From JBBTYG01 sp964418085 (GTDB lineage Bacteria > Patescibacteriota > Minisyncoccia > UBA6257 > 2-01-FULL-56-20), in the NCBI GenBank assembly GCA_964418085.1, contig CAYQKB010000009.1, forward strand, positions 1-28,169: DNA of 28,169 bases, in the 5' to 3' direction. Shown here piece by piece: positions 14,563-22,799 of the stretch (within the stretch, counting starts at the first letter, position 1; every line of letters starts with the position of its first letter). The notes beneath the pieces are model-generated. The model was not told where the DNA came from. It saw only the letters and a list, made by a program, of their open reading frames with translations, and did no database searches. The position numbers and the translations under genes are program-made.

Positions 14563-17500
14563 TTACGGAGCAAATACCGACGTGAAAGTATTTGTTCCGG
14601 TATATGATCCAGCAGCCGAACCGAAAGGCACTTGTATGCCCCAATAGGTATTTTGAAACGGACCAGAAATTGCAACCGTTGAAACAACATTACCACTAAT
14701 ATCCTTCCCAGCTATACTATAAATATTACCGTTATTAATAACCGAGGAATGATTAATTATCTCGAGAGGCAACGGCGCTGTATTTATCCACCTCCCAACG
14801 GAACTGGTCGCGCTGATTTGGGCGAAAAAAATACTGGAAGTATTATTCTCTGAACTGGTATAAGCCCCCCCCGTAACATAGATGTAGCCGTTATTGACGA
14901 CGGCGGAGTGCTCATAAACCGACGCCGGCAGAGGCGTTGTCGTTGCCCACCTCCCAACGGAACTGGTCGCGCTGATTTGGGCGAAAAGAACGGTTGCAGT
15001 AGAGAAATTGCTAACGTCAATCCCTCCCGTAACATAGATGTAGCCATTATTGACGACGGCAACAGATTGGCTACGCACGGCAGGCAGAGGCGTTGTCGTT
15101 GCCCACCTCCCAACGGAACTGGTCGCGCTGATTTGGGCAAAAAGAACGGTTGAAGTTAACGCCCCGCCGGTAACACTTCCTCCCATAATGTAGATGTAGC
15201 CGTTATTGACGACGGCAGGACCAAAGTAACGCGCGGCAGGCAGAGGCGTTGTCGTCGCCCACCCCCCAACGGAACTGGTCGCGCTGATTTGGGCAAAAAG
15301 AACGGTTGCAGTAGCGGAGCTCGCAGGATCAATTCCTCCCATAGCATAAATATAGCCGTTATTGACGACGACGGGAACAGCGGTATCTACGGCAGGCAGG
15401 GGCGTAGTCGTTGCCCACCTCCCAACGGAGCCATCTGCATTGATTTGGGCAAATGAAACCGTTGACGTCGCATTAGCACCACTGTCACTCCCTCCCGTAA
15501 CATAGATGTAGCCGTTATTGACGACGGCGGAGTGCGAATAGGTCGGTGATAGACGAGGTGTTGTAGTTACTGAATTAGAAAGAAACGGTAGGGGCTTCAT
15601 CAAAGATCCGGAAACGCTCTGCGCGGTACTCGAAAGAACTTGTTCGTTCCCGCCAAAAGTAAATGTGGTTGTCGCGTAATGCTGTGAACTGGTGGCAAGC
15701 GAGTTTGCCCCGGAAGAAAGCACTGTTCCTGAAATAGTAAGCGTTGTCGAAGAATTGCCGGCATTTTGAACAGTCGCAATTTGGTTCGTACTGGTTGTGG
15801 TAGAAGATGGAGCGAGAGTGCCGTAATTCAACGTAGATGTTGTCACATTAATTGCCACAAGCGTATTAAGCTCAACCGCGCTCGATGTTGCGCTTGATGT
15901 ACTCCCCCAAATATTTTGAGCGGCTGCATACGCCTCCCAATGCTGGGTTGGATAGCTTGAACTTGAGTCTGTTGCATCTGCAAAATAGTAGAGTGCGACC
16001 GTATCCGTAGTGTTTATTATTCCATTCGAGCAACTACTCGTTGCATGAGATATGCTCTGATAACAACTAAGAGTGTTAGGAATAGGATTAGGCACAGCAC
16101 ATGTACTTGAAGCCGCGAATCGAAACGCCGTGGACGTAGTAAGCGCACCCACAATACTACTGCACCCAACTGGATCAGAAATGCTGTAGTTAATATCAAA
16201 TGACGTTGTCGCGTTCGGAGTGAGCGTAAGCGCATTACCGTGATTTAGAAGAACGCTTGAAACAGCCGGCACAGAACTGGTAACCGTAGAGCTCGGGTAG
16301 ATGGAATAAGTATTGAGAACGGTACTCGCGTTCGTAAGCCGGAAATAATATGTCGCGTTATTTACCGCATTTATGGTCGGCGCCATATCATACTCAACTT
16401 CCGTGAATTTTAAACCGGTGAGCGTGGTTGTTGCCGCCTGGTTTGTTGTCGTAGTGGCGACAACCGTTCCTCCGGTATCGAAAAAAATATTTGTGTCGGT
16501 TGTTCCTCCCGAAGCAGTCGAAATATTTGTGGTGGAAGTGCCGCTGTTCAAAAACGTGGAACTTTGCATCTGCCAATGCGTGGACCCCACAGTCCCCGTC
16601 GCAACCTGCGTCCACGCGCCTGACGTCGCGTTCTGCTGATACTCGATGCGGAGCGCAAGCGAGGACGTCGCATCTCCCGCGTTGTTAACTTCTATGCGCA
16701 GTCTGTAGTTAACGCCTTTAAAAGTATTGGTAGAGTTGTCTTCTGCAGCGGCGTTGGTGGCTCCGGTCTGCGAACCGTCATCATTCCTCCAGTGATAATG
16801 AATTTGCGTTGTGCTCGCGGCGCCAAGATCGGTCTGCCACCACGCCTCATAGCTTCCGCTATTCGTACAGCTTGCCGAACATGTTGCATTAATGCCGACG
16901 GAAGCAGAAAGCGCCGCCGGCGTGCTCGTAGAAAACAGTTCCGCATATGTATTTTCTCCGGTGCTCGTGGTGTTGCGCGTCACCGTACTGCTTCCGGCAC
17001 CGAGCGTGAAATTCTGTTGAGGCACCGCATTGCCCGTACCGTGATTGTCAAAGCTCGCGCGAAGCCACGTAAGCTGTTTTGAACTCGACGAATCCGAAAT
17101 GGTTGCGTTAATACTGCTCGTCGGGAACGTGGTGCTCGCGACATAATTCCCGATGCCGAAAAATGAGCCGTTCATATTGAAACGCGCACCAGATGTCGTT
17201 TGCCGCGCATAATCGTAGCTCAAAAAAAGAATCAGGTCGCTATGTGCCGAGTTTGCTGTCGTACTGAAAGCGGAGCACACATTTTTATTTCCCGAAGCAT
17301 TAACTTGCACACCCGGCGTTTGCCACGAGATCGCCGGATACCCTGTCACCTCCCCGATAAGTCCGTCTGTAGGAGCGATGAGGATCGGGGTGGTCGCCGG
17401 AAAGACACACGCAACAGCACTTGATGTTGCGTTAATGCCCGGATTGGATGAAGAAACAAAAATCGTGTGCCCAAAAATAAACGCATCCGTGGAAGAAGGA

Positions 17501-18612
17501 TTGGCTTCGGGAACATTGATGACGGTCTGCGTATTGATAGTCGTCGTGGCTGCGGGTACGCTCGAGCTCGTGGACGTAAGAAGCACCTGAAGCGTCTTCC
17601 TGAATTTTGCAGTCGTGTCAAAATTGTATGTATAGGTTGCGATGGCAACGGCATTTGCAGCGCTCAAGGTTGAACTTCCGCCAGAGGAAGTCATCTTAAA
17701 AGTATGAGCAACTGAAGGCGAAGAACTCGCCGTTTTCGGCGGCACAAGCATCAAGAAATCGTGACTGTTTATGGTATTTGAAAATGAAGAAGTGTTCAGG
17801 GTCTCGCTATCCCACCCGGTCGTAAGCGTAACAGTGGAAGTGACGTACCCACGGTACTCTATCCAAAAATGATTTGTGGAGCTCGCGCCAGACACAAATG
17901 TGCTCGTCACTGATGCCTCGGGAAGATTGAAATTAAATATCGGCGAAGTTTTGGTAGACGTTCCAACCTGGGTAGACGATGAATACACGGAAAGATATGC
18001 GGTATTTATCTGTGTACTCGCCCACGGGTCATAATCGTAGGTCAAATACAATTCCGCTCCTTCATTGTCCCGCGTCGGACCCGTTATCTTTGCCGTAAAT
18101 GTCATGGGATATGTCCCACTCGCGTTTCCGATTAAATTTTGCATCGCGGTAGTTGCGTTGAGGCGCATATCAAGCTGATTCGACTCGCCGGAATTGTTGA
18201 GCGCGGAAATCCCGGTGAGCGTCTGCGCGGATCCGGTCTGGGTATTCAAAGTAAACGATGATGCAGTAATGTTCGCAGCGCCCATATGCGTGTTGTACAA
18301 AATATAAGCCGAGCGGATCGGCGTTGACGTCGGCACCATATCGGGAATAGTGATAGTAAAAGCAAATGTGGTTGTCGCGCCGCTTACTATGGAAGTCGAG
18401 GAAGCGATTGATCCCACAAAATAAACAATAGTTTTTGTTTTTGACGCTGCTTCGGCGGTGTCCACGCTGAAACCGGAAAGAATGCTATCGGCATAGGGTA
18501 TATCAATAATATGTCGAAGAATATTCCCGACGAAAAGCCCGGGTAATCCCGAGAAAAGAAAGCCGCACGCTATACATGCCGCATATGTCGCGAAAAATTT
18601 TTTAAAGGCCAT
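14563..18612 (-). CDS. Giant Ser/Thr-rich surface protein with inserted kelch-like propeller
   Basis: 1349 residues. An N-terminal signal or anchor segment lies at about 8-30. Residues about 60-780 are several Ser/Thr-rich beta domains with no enzymatic motif. One holds HYHWRNDDGSQTGAT... YRLRIEVNNAG, a pattern seen in other large exported bacterial proteins. Residues about 781-1015 repeat the module of the downstream paralogue (SSVLLNHGNALTLT, the same four cysteines, INVTTSTLNYGTL, QNAGNSSTTL). About 1022-1318 are six kelch-like blades of about 52 residues (AVVNNGYIYVTGG ... FAQISATSSVGRWATTTPLP). The chain then resumes with the last strand of the paralogue module (NTYWGIQVPFGSAAGSYTGTN). 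The ATG overlaps the end of the preceding hydrolase gene by 11 bases, so they are one operon. An adhesin or surface-display role is likely; the ligand is unknown. Confidence 0.75.
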   Translation of the reverse strand: MAFKKFFATYAACIACGFLFSGLPGLFVGNILRHIIDIPYADSILSGFSVDTAEAASKTKTIVYFVGSIASSTSIVSGATTTFAFTITIPDMVPTSTPIRSAYILYNTHMGAANITASSFTLNTQTGSAQTLTGISALNNSGESNQLDMRLNATTAMQNLIGNASGTYPMTFTAKITGPTRDNEGAELYLTYDYDPWASTQINTAYLSVYSSSTQVGTSTKTSPIFNFNLPEASVTSTFVSGASSTNHFWIEYRGYVTSTVTLTTGWDSETLNTSSFSNTINSHDFLMLVPPKTASSSPSVAHTFKMTSSGGSSTLSAANAVAIATYTYNFDTTAKFRKTLQVLLTSTSSSVPAATTTINTQTVINVPEANPSSTDAFIFGHTIFVSSSNPGINATSSAVACVFPATTPILIAPTDGLIGEVTGYPAISWQTPGVQVNASGNKNVCSAFSTTANSAHSDLILFLSYDYARQTTSGARFNMNGSFFGIGNYVASTTFPTSSINATISDSSSSKQLTWLRASFDNHGTGNAVPQQNFTLGAGSSTVTRNTTSTGENTYAELFSTSTPAALSASVGINATCSASCTNSGSYEAWWQTDLGAASTTQIHYHWRNDDGSQTGATNAAAEDNSTNTFKGVNYRLRIEVNNAGDATSSLALRIEYQQNATSGAWTQVATGTVGSTHWQMQSSTFLNSGTSTTNISTASGGTTDTNIFFDTGGTVVATTTTNQAATTTLTGLKFTEVEYDMAPTINAVNNATYYFRLTNASTVLNTYSIYPSSTVTSSVPAVSSVLLNHGNALTLTPNATTSFDINYSISDPVGCSSIVGALTTSTAFRFAASSTCAVPNPIPNTLSCYQSISHATSSCSNGIINTTDTVALYYFADATDSSSSYPTQHWEAYAAAQNIWGSTSSATSSAVELNTLVAINVTTSTLNYGTLAPSSTTTSTNQIATVQNAGNSSTTLTISGTVLSSGANSLATSSQHYATTTFTFGGNEQVLSSTAQSVSGSLMKPLPFLSNSVTTTPRLSPTYSHSAVVNNGYIYVTGGSDSGANATSTVSFAQINADGSVGRWATTTPLPAVDTAVPVVVNNGYIYAMGGIDPASSATATVLFAQISATSSVGGWATTTPLPAARYFGPAVVNNGYIYIMGGSVTGGALTSTVLFAQISATSSVGRWATTTPLPAVRSQSVAVVNNGYIYVTGGIDVSNFSTATVLFAQISATSSVGRWATTTPLPASVYEHSAVVNNGYIYVTGGAYTSSENNTSSIFFAQISATSSVGRWINTAPLPLEIINHSSVINNGNIYSIAGKDISGNVVSTVAISGPFQNTYWGIQVPFGSAAGSYTGTNTFTSVFAP
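14680..15571 (-). repeat. Tandem 156-bp repeats encoding kelch-like blades
   Basis: The block CCCAACGGA with flanks recurs at a 156-base period (anchor positions 14946, 15102, 15258, 15414) and once at 159 (14787). The four middle copies are nearly identical in DNA as well as protein, which points to recent expansion or gene conversion within the large surface gene. Confidence 0.85.
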
Positions 18613-19552
18613 AGTAATGCGAATCCTTTGTCACATAATCATAGACAGCGGAAGAAATTCCTTCCATCATTGATTGAACCGCCTGCATGTTATTATCATC
18701 CACCATGACGGTGAGAATGTACGGTCGGCCCGGCACATACACGATACCCGAATCGGTATGAATTGAATCGGAAACTCCGATCTTGTGGGAAAAATCAACT
18801 TGATCGGGAATTCCCCATCGAAGCAATTTTACGTCATGATGCAAATTCATAATCCGAAGCAATGTTTCCGAGCTGTCTGCCGAAAGATAGCTTGAAGAAT
18901 ACAAAGCCCTGAAAAAATTGGTGTATCGCTTGGCGGTAATTTGAAAATTTTGGTTAAAAACATCGTCAAGTCCCAAATACTTTATGACGTTTTCAATTTC
19001 GTCATCGCCCAAACTCCGGACAAAAATCGCTCGCGCGGTATTATCCGAATTCACCAGCATCCTCTGTAAAAGCTCTTCAATAGTAAACGCTGTCCCCGAA
19101 GGCAGCATGTACATGTCTCCCCACGCCGGATTTTTGTCCTGATCGGTAAGCGTGAGCTTGTCGGAAAGAGACCACATACCGACATCCACGCGCTTCATCG
19201 CCGCCATCGCGACGGGAATCTTCATCAAACTCCCCGGAAGAAAGGGCACATCGTTTATCGAAATATTTGCGCCGGTATTTAAATATTCAAAATAAATTGT
19301 GACTTTTTTCCCGAGCGCTATTCGCTGAAGATCTTCCCGAAGTGGACGCATGTTTATTATCAGATCGCTCCCTTTATAAAAGTCGTGTGCGGGATCGAGA
19401 TATGGATGCGCTTTCACGGACGATTCAAATATTCTCATAGGACTCGCATCCTGAAAAATTAATAAAATATTGGCGATTATCGAAACAGCCAAAAGAATCG
19501 TAAGGATAGTTGTAGAGTGTTTCATTTTTTTGTTGTTCGAAAATATTTTCAT
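18602..19552 (-). CDS. Membrane-anchored class A beta-lactamase-fold serine hydrolase
   Basis: 316 residues from the ATG at 19552, four bases after the stop of the upstream gene; a longer frame to 19618 would overlap that gene by 62 bases. A membrane segment lies at about 14-33. The catalytic motifs of the penicilloyl-serine transferase superfamily are visible: S108-L-M-K111 (SxxK), S169-D-N171 (SDN) and K257-I-G259 (KTG box). The omega-loop glutamate of true class A beta-lactamases (ExxxN) is not evident; the matching stretch reads FQITAKRYTNFF. A peptidoglycan peptidase or other serine hydrolase is therefore as likely as antibiotic resistance. It lies between two surface-protein genes in one operon and probably acts outside the membrane on the cell wall or on exported proteins. 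Confidence 0.75.
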   Translation of the reverse strand: MKIFSNNKKMKHSTTILTILLAVSIIANILLIFQDASPMRIFESSVKAHPYLDPAHDFYKGSDLIINMRPLREDLQRIALGKKVTIYFEYLNTGANISINDVPFLPGSLMKIPVAMAAMKRVDVGMWSLSDKLTLTDQDKNPAWGDMYMLPSGTAFTIEELLQRMLVNSDNTARAIFVRSLGDDEIENVIKYLGLDDVFNQNFQITAKRYTNFFRALYSSSYLSADSSETLLRIMNLHHDVKLLRWGIPDQVDFSHKIGVSDSIHTDSGIVYVPGRPYILTVMVDDNNMQAVQSMMEGISSAVYDYVTKDSHYYGL

Positions 19553-19556
19553 GGTG

Positions 19557-21251
19557 TTATGGCCAGACAAAGCCGTATGGTTTCGTAAGATGCCAGTCCT
19601 GACTGTCGAAATATGCAATGTCTATATAATAACTTCCGGGAATGACGCTTTCCGCGGCAATGCCCGTATCGGGATTCACTTCATCCTGAGGAGCGATAAT
19701 ATCAAACTCTGTGCTTCCCGTCGCCGCGAAATCTTTTTGGAACAGCTGCACCGAGTCAAGGAAAGATCCCCCCGACTCCTCCACGAAGCCAAATCCGTCC
19801 TTCGCACCACTCCGCTTTGATTTGGTATGCGCGGGATACAAAAAGACATTCATCGATTGACCGAAAAATGGCCCAACGTAGTTCAGCTTCACGTGAAGGT
19901 GCCCATCGTGCTTATCGAGCGATACGATCTCCGGCGCCGGAACCGGTGTAACCACTTTTCGCGCCGGAATTTGGATTGAAACATTTGGGGGCACGGTTAA
20001 GGTCTGTGAGTCCTGGCTGGTCGGCTGATCTTCGCTTAATATTGGAGGTAACTCATAGTGGGCTTCAATCAACATGCCATCGAGATACACGGTTGGCTGC
20101 GAAGCAAGAACCGTGGGAATTCCTTTTATTCGTATCTGAAGATTTTTCACGTCGTCCCAATTCCCTATCGGCAAATTCACGGTAAAATTTTCAAAATTTT
20201 CCACATTCACTTTTTGTATATCAATCCAATTTTGTCCGTCGGTGCTGTAGCTCACGCTTAAAAAGCTATCATCCGGCGCGGGCGGCGGCAATATCACTTC
20301 CGTAGTCGAAGAAACGATGTCCTGAAAAGAGACGTCTGTCGTGGTTGCCGACTCAAGCGTCGCCCGAATAGGCGGAGCAATGATGATGACTGGAGCCGAA
20401 GAATCCGAACTCGAAGAAGAATCTTGCGTCACGGGCAAAGCGGATGACGTAGTCTCCGAAGAAGAAACTTCCTGATCCGGAGGTGCTGACGAAGAAACGT
20501 CAGGCGCAGGAGAAATAGTCAAATCATCGGTCAACGGCGCAACGGTCGAATCCCCAGACTCTTCCGCGAATGCACGATTAAAAATTGAGAAACCCAATTG
20601 CGACTTTCGATTCAAAAAGTATGTCGTCGAACTGGAATCCGATTGCGGCACCTCTTCGGTAGACGTAGAAACAGAAGTTGAGGTGGGGGAAGTACCGATG
20701 TCCGCGGGTGGAGTCTGAATTCGAGATGAAGTTGAAGTGTCAACACCGGAATCTACGGGTGAAATTTTGACTTCAGGAGTTGAACTTGGAATTCCCTCGA
20801 TCCTCCAGACAAACGTAAGCCCCACATTTTTTATATCTCCCTTCGTCTCAAAGTCCGGAGGCACAAACCCCCCACAAAAAATGTCACCGGTTGTCCCAGA
20901 AAATACGGCGGAGTTCACAGAGTTCGGAGTACTTGAGGCATCAGCCCCGAATGTTTCCGGCTCACCCTGCGCCTGCTGAGGGTTTTGCCACGTACCCAAA
21001 CAGGTTGCCGCATAAAAATCCGCTATCTCTCCGCGAGTGAAGATCTTCTTAGCTCCCAGTATCATGACGAACACAAGCACAAGCAATATGCCGGAAGCTA
21101 TCACGGGATGCTTCTCCCGCAATTTCGGCCGAAGGTTGAGAACGTGCGGCCGCTTAAAATGGTGCACAATTTTTTCAAAACGAGAAAAGCTCGCTGTTTT
21201 TTGAACATCAAAAACGCCTCTCTTATGTTTTTTTCGTTTCGAGGGGACCAT
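19557..21251 (-). CDS. Membrane-anchored Ser/Thr/Pro-rich surface protein, unknown function
   Basis: 564 residues from the ATG at 21251; a GTG one codon earlier is possible. A very basic cytosolic N-terminus (KRKKHKRG) precedes one membrane helix at about 48-66. After a short folded part with two cysteines (TCLGTWQNP, IFCGGF) comes a long low-complexity Ser/Thr/Asp/Pro linker (about 150-320). Two beta-rich segments follow: SVSYSTDGQNWIDIQKVNV... LQIRIKGIPT, and GHLHVKLNYVGPFFGQSMNVFLYPA. The last residues (YYIDIAYFDSQDWHLTKPYGFVWP) end directly before the hydrolase gene. No known family is recognised; the first gene of a three-gene envelope operon is the best description. TACTAT six bases before the ATG suggests a leaderless mRNA. 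Confidence 0.65.
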   Translation of the reverse strand: MVPSKRKKHKRGVFDVQKTASFSRFEKIVHHFKRPHVLNLRPKLREKHPVIASGILLVLVFVMILGAKKIFTRGEIADFYAATCLGTWQNPQQAQGEPETFGADASSTPNSVNSAVFSGTTGDIFCGGFVPPDFETKGDIKNVGLTFVWRIEGIPSSTPEVKISPVDSGVDTSTSSRIQTPPADIGTSPTSTSVSTSTEEVPQSDSSSTTYFLNRKSQLGFSIFNRAFAEESGDSTVAPLTDDLTISPAPDVSSSAPPDQEVSSSETTSSALPVTQDSSSSSDSSAPVIIIAPPIRATLESATTTDVSFQDIVSSTTEVILPPPAPDDSFLSVSYSTDGQNWIDIQKVNVENFENFTVNLPIGNWDDVKNLQIRIKGIPTVLASQPTVYLDGMLIEAHYELPPILSEDQPTSQDSQTLTVPPNVSIQIPARKVVTPVPAPEIVSLDKHDGHLHVKLNYVGPFFGQSMNVFLYPAHTKSKRSGAKDGFGFVEESGGSFLDSVQLFQKDFAATGSTEFDIIAPQDEVNPDTGIAAESVIPGSYYIDIAYFDSQDWHLTKPYGFVWP

Positions 21252-21257
21252 CACCTT

Positions 21258-21263
21258 ATAGTA
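21258..21263 (-). promoter_or_regulatory. -10 of the surface-protein operon
   Basis: Minus-strand TACTAT (within TATACTATAAGG) ends six bases before the ATG at 21251. The divergent gap 21264-21370 also holds GCAATTAA (21276-21283) inverted as TTAATTGC (21333-21340), a possible but weak operator. Confidence 0.5.
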
Positions 21264-21370
21264 TAAGGACTAACAGCAATTAAAACCACGTAAACCTGTG
21301 GATTGTAAAAAAAATAGAACTGAAACCGCCTCTTAATTGCGACGAATATGGTCATTTTCCCTTGGTCGGA

Positions 21371-21376
21371 TACAAT
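21371..21376 (+). promoter_or_regulatory. -10 of the secreted calcium-loop gene, leaderless
   Basis: TACAAT, then six bases, then the ATG at 21383. This favours the ATG over an in-frame TTG at 21362, which lies upstream of the promoter hexamer. Confidence 0.55.
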
Positions 21377-21382
21377 AAGTAC

Positions 21383-21940
21383 ATGAACGCAAGCATTTCA
21401 GCCCTCCTCCAGATCACCGCAGCATTCCTCATGGGAGTGCAACACTCCCCAACCCTCACGCCCGCACTTACTGCAAGCATTATTTCGAGCGCCTCACGGG
21501 TAATTCAGGTATCAACTCAAGCGCTCGCGCCGCAGCCGGCAATTCCGGAAACTCCAAGCACGAATATCTGGCCGGACATCACGCGCCTCCGAAGCTCGCT
21601 CTACTTGAACAGCAACGAAAAGCGCGTCGTTCTTGGAAACGGCGTTTCACTCCTTGATGAATACACGTCGTTCGGCGATTTGAACGGCGACGGACTCGAC
21701 GAAGCAGTCGCGGTCGTGATAAGAACATCCCCAAGCGGAGCATCCTCCTACGCACTTGCGGCATTCGTAAATCAGAATGGAATCCTTTTTAACATCGCGG
21801 ATGTCCCGTTCGAGAATAATGCACTGATATCTTCGCATCGAATTGATTCAGGAATTTTCGAAATCAAATTTAAAAACAAAGGTGGCGAGGAAAAAACCCT
21901 TCGCTATAAACTCCTGGGCAACGAGCTCGTAACTATATAA
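21383..21940 (+). CDS. Secreted protein with a calcium-binding-type DxNxDG loop
   Basis: 185 residues. The N-terminal 20 or so residues are hydrophobic (ISALLQITAAFLMGV) and act as signal or anchor. An Ala/Pro/Ser-rich spacer precedes a compact domain, about 72-185. This holds FGDLNGDGLDEAVAVVI, an EF-hand/FG-GAP-like loop (D-L-N-G-D-G-x-D-E) common in exported proteins with integrin-like or VCBS-like repeats, here only once. The C-terminal part (FNIADVPFENNALISSHRID... FKNKGGEEKTLRYKL) is beta-rich. The function is unknown; it may be a small calcium-stabilised envelope protein. It is transcribed divergently from the large surface operon, from a promoter at leaderless distance. Confidence 0.65.
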   Translation: MNASISALLQITAAFLMGVQHSPTLTPALTASIISSASRVIQVSTQALAPQPAIPETPSTNIWPDITRLRSSLYLNSNEKRVVLGNGVSLLDEYTSFGDLNGDGLDEAVAVVIRTSPSGASSYALAAFVNQNGILFNIADVPFENNALISSHRIDSGIFEIKFKNKGGEEKTLRYKLLGNELVTI

Positions 21941-22014
21941 CCTAAGCGGAACATTTCCCTTTTCCGAACCATAAGAGAAACCGAGCCAAAAAATATTCCC
22001 TAACTCCAAAGCGG

Positions 22015-22180
22015 AAGCTTTTGCCTTTTTGGAACGCCCGCCCGTACCGAACGCTACGTTCGGGCGGGTCCCGGAACCCTCGCGGCTTGGTATCCCATTC
22101 TTATGGGATCGCGAGGGCGAGAGTCGAGTGCCTGATTTTCGCAGGAAAAATCAGAGCACGGTTCCAAAAAGGCGAAAGCT
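22015..22180. repeat. Fold-back element with three internal hairpins, before the RRM gene
   Basis: The arms 22016-22035 and 22161-22180 match with one mismatch. Inside are hairpins 22038-22068 (CCCGCCCG...CGGGCGGG), 22077-22117 (CCCTCGCG/CGCGAGGG with an inner ATCCCAT/ATGGGAT) and 22132-22154 (CTGATTTT/AAAAATCAG). It makes up much of the 413-base gap 21941-22353; the remainder is the promoter and leader of the RRM gene. Confidence 0.8.
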
Positions 22181-22188
22181 AGAGCCCC

Positions 22189-22217
22189 TTGCTTTATTTC
22201 AGTGAATAGGGTAGTAT
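22189..22217 (+). promoter_or_regulatory. Promoter of the RRM RNA-binding gene
   Basis: -35 TTGCTT (22189-22194), an exact 17-base spacer and -10 TAGTAT (22212-22217). Transcription would start near 22224, giving a leader of about 130 bases, unlike the leaderless genes around it. Confidence 0.65.
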
Positions 22218-22223
22218 AGCGTG

Positions 22224-22353
22224 GTAAGTGTTCTCGACGGGTTTTCGGTTTTGCCAGTTCCGACCTTGCGTCGGAGCACGCAAAGAGTCCGACACAAGTC
22301 GGAGAAGAGAACAGGTAGGAGAAGTGGTCGCCTTACAGAAGAAAAAAATAATT
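22224..22353 (+). promoter_or_regulatory. Structured 5' leader of the RRM gene
   Basis: Two hairpins with the same stem: TCCGAC/GTCGGA at 22259-22275 (5-base loop) and at 22288-22303 (4-base loop). A purine-rich stretch (ACAGGTAGGAGAAG, about 22311-22324) follows, and an A-rich run leads to the ATG. A leader bound by its own RRM product, or an RNA thermometer, would fit, but this is inference. Confidence 0.4.
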
Positions 22354-22668
22354 ATGGCTACAAAATTGTACGTTGGCGGATTGCCTTATGAGACGACTCA
22401 GGAAGAGCTCAAAAATGCATTCGCCCAGGCTGGAGCAGTTGCTACAGCGACGATCATCATGGATAAGCTTTCTGGCCGGTCGAGGGGTTTCGGATTCGTC
22501 GAAATGACCTCAGCCGAAGATGCCACCAAGGCTATCGAGATGTGGAACGGAAAAGACTTTGGAGGTCGCAAACTCACGGTGAACGAAGCGAAACCGATGG
22601 AAGAGCGCCCACGAAGGGATAACCGTGGCGGAGGAGGATTCGATAACCGGAGCAGAAATAACTGGTAA
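22354..22668 (+). CDS. Small RRM-domain RNA-binding protein
   Basis: 104 residues. A single RNA recognition motif covers about 3-80: RNP2 as LYVGGL (5-10) and RNP1 as RGFGFVEM (about 44-51), with the aromatic residues that stack on RNA bases. The C-terminal tail is Arg/Gly/Asn-rich (RPRRDNRGGGGFDNRSRNNW), like the glycine-rich cold-inducible RNA-binding proteins of cyanobacteria. Family members bind single-stranded RNA and act as chaperones or regulators of mRNA. The start is the ATG at 22354, where homology begins; an upstream in-frame GTG near 22228 would run through the leader hairpins and adds no recognisable protein. A long leader and a strong terminator make this a single-gene unit. Confidence 0.9.
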   Translation: MATKLYVGGLPYETTQEELKNAFAQAGAVATATIIMDKLSGRSRGFGFVEMTSAEDATKAIEMWNGKDFGGRKLTVNEAKPMEERPRRDNRGGGGFDNRSRNNW

Positions 22669-22687
22669 TCGCAGCCGAGTCTGTTAG

Positions 22688-22770
22688 AAAAATACCCCGC
22701 AACCGGGTAGTGAAAGTTCGAGCAGGTCAGTCAAAACTCGAACTTCTACTACCTGGCAAGGGGTATTTTT
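22688..22770. terminator. Large terminator hairpin between the RRM and DUF2207 genes
   Basis: AAAAATACCCC (22688-22698) pairs with GGGGTATTTTT (22760-22770). A second inner stem (GTTCGAG/CTCGAAC, GGTAGT/ACTACC) extends it. It lies between two convergent genes and has A and T runs on both sides, so it can serve both. Confidence 0.8.
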
Positions 22771-22799
22771 GTTGTGAAAATTTTTAAAAGCGCATTCAT

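Noticed and set aside
15156..15347. Short antisense and off-frame ORFs across the large surface gene
   Set aside because: They repeat with the 156-bp unit and are by-products of the Ser/Thr-rich codon pattern.
14680..15571. Regular repeats as a possible CRISPR array
   Set aside because: The period is 156 bases, the units are in frame and encode kelch-like blades; no short repeat-spacer pattern and no cas genes.
19553..19618. Longer start for the serine hydrolase
   Set aside because: It would overlap the upstream gene by 62 bases; the ATG at 19552 follows that stop by four bases and starts directly before the membrane segment.
21276..21340. 8-bp inverted repeat GCAATTAA/TTAATTGC as an operator between divergent genes
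   Set aside because: Eight AT-rich bases at this distance can occur by chance and no regulator gene is adjacent; noted only within the promoter entry.
22228..22353. N-terminal extension of the RRM protein from a GTG
   Set aside because: The extra 42 residues run through two leader hairpins and show no protein similarity; RRM homology begins at the ATG at 22354.
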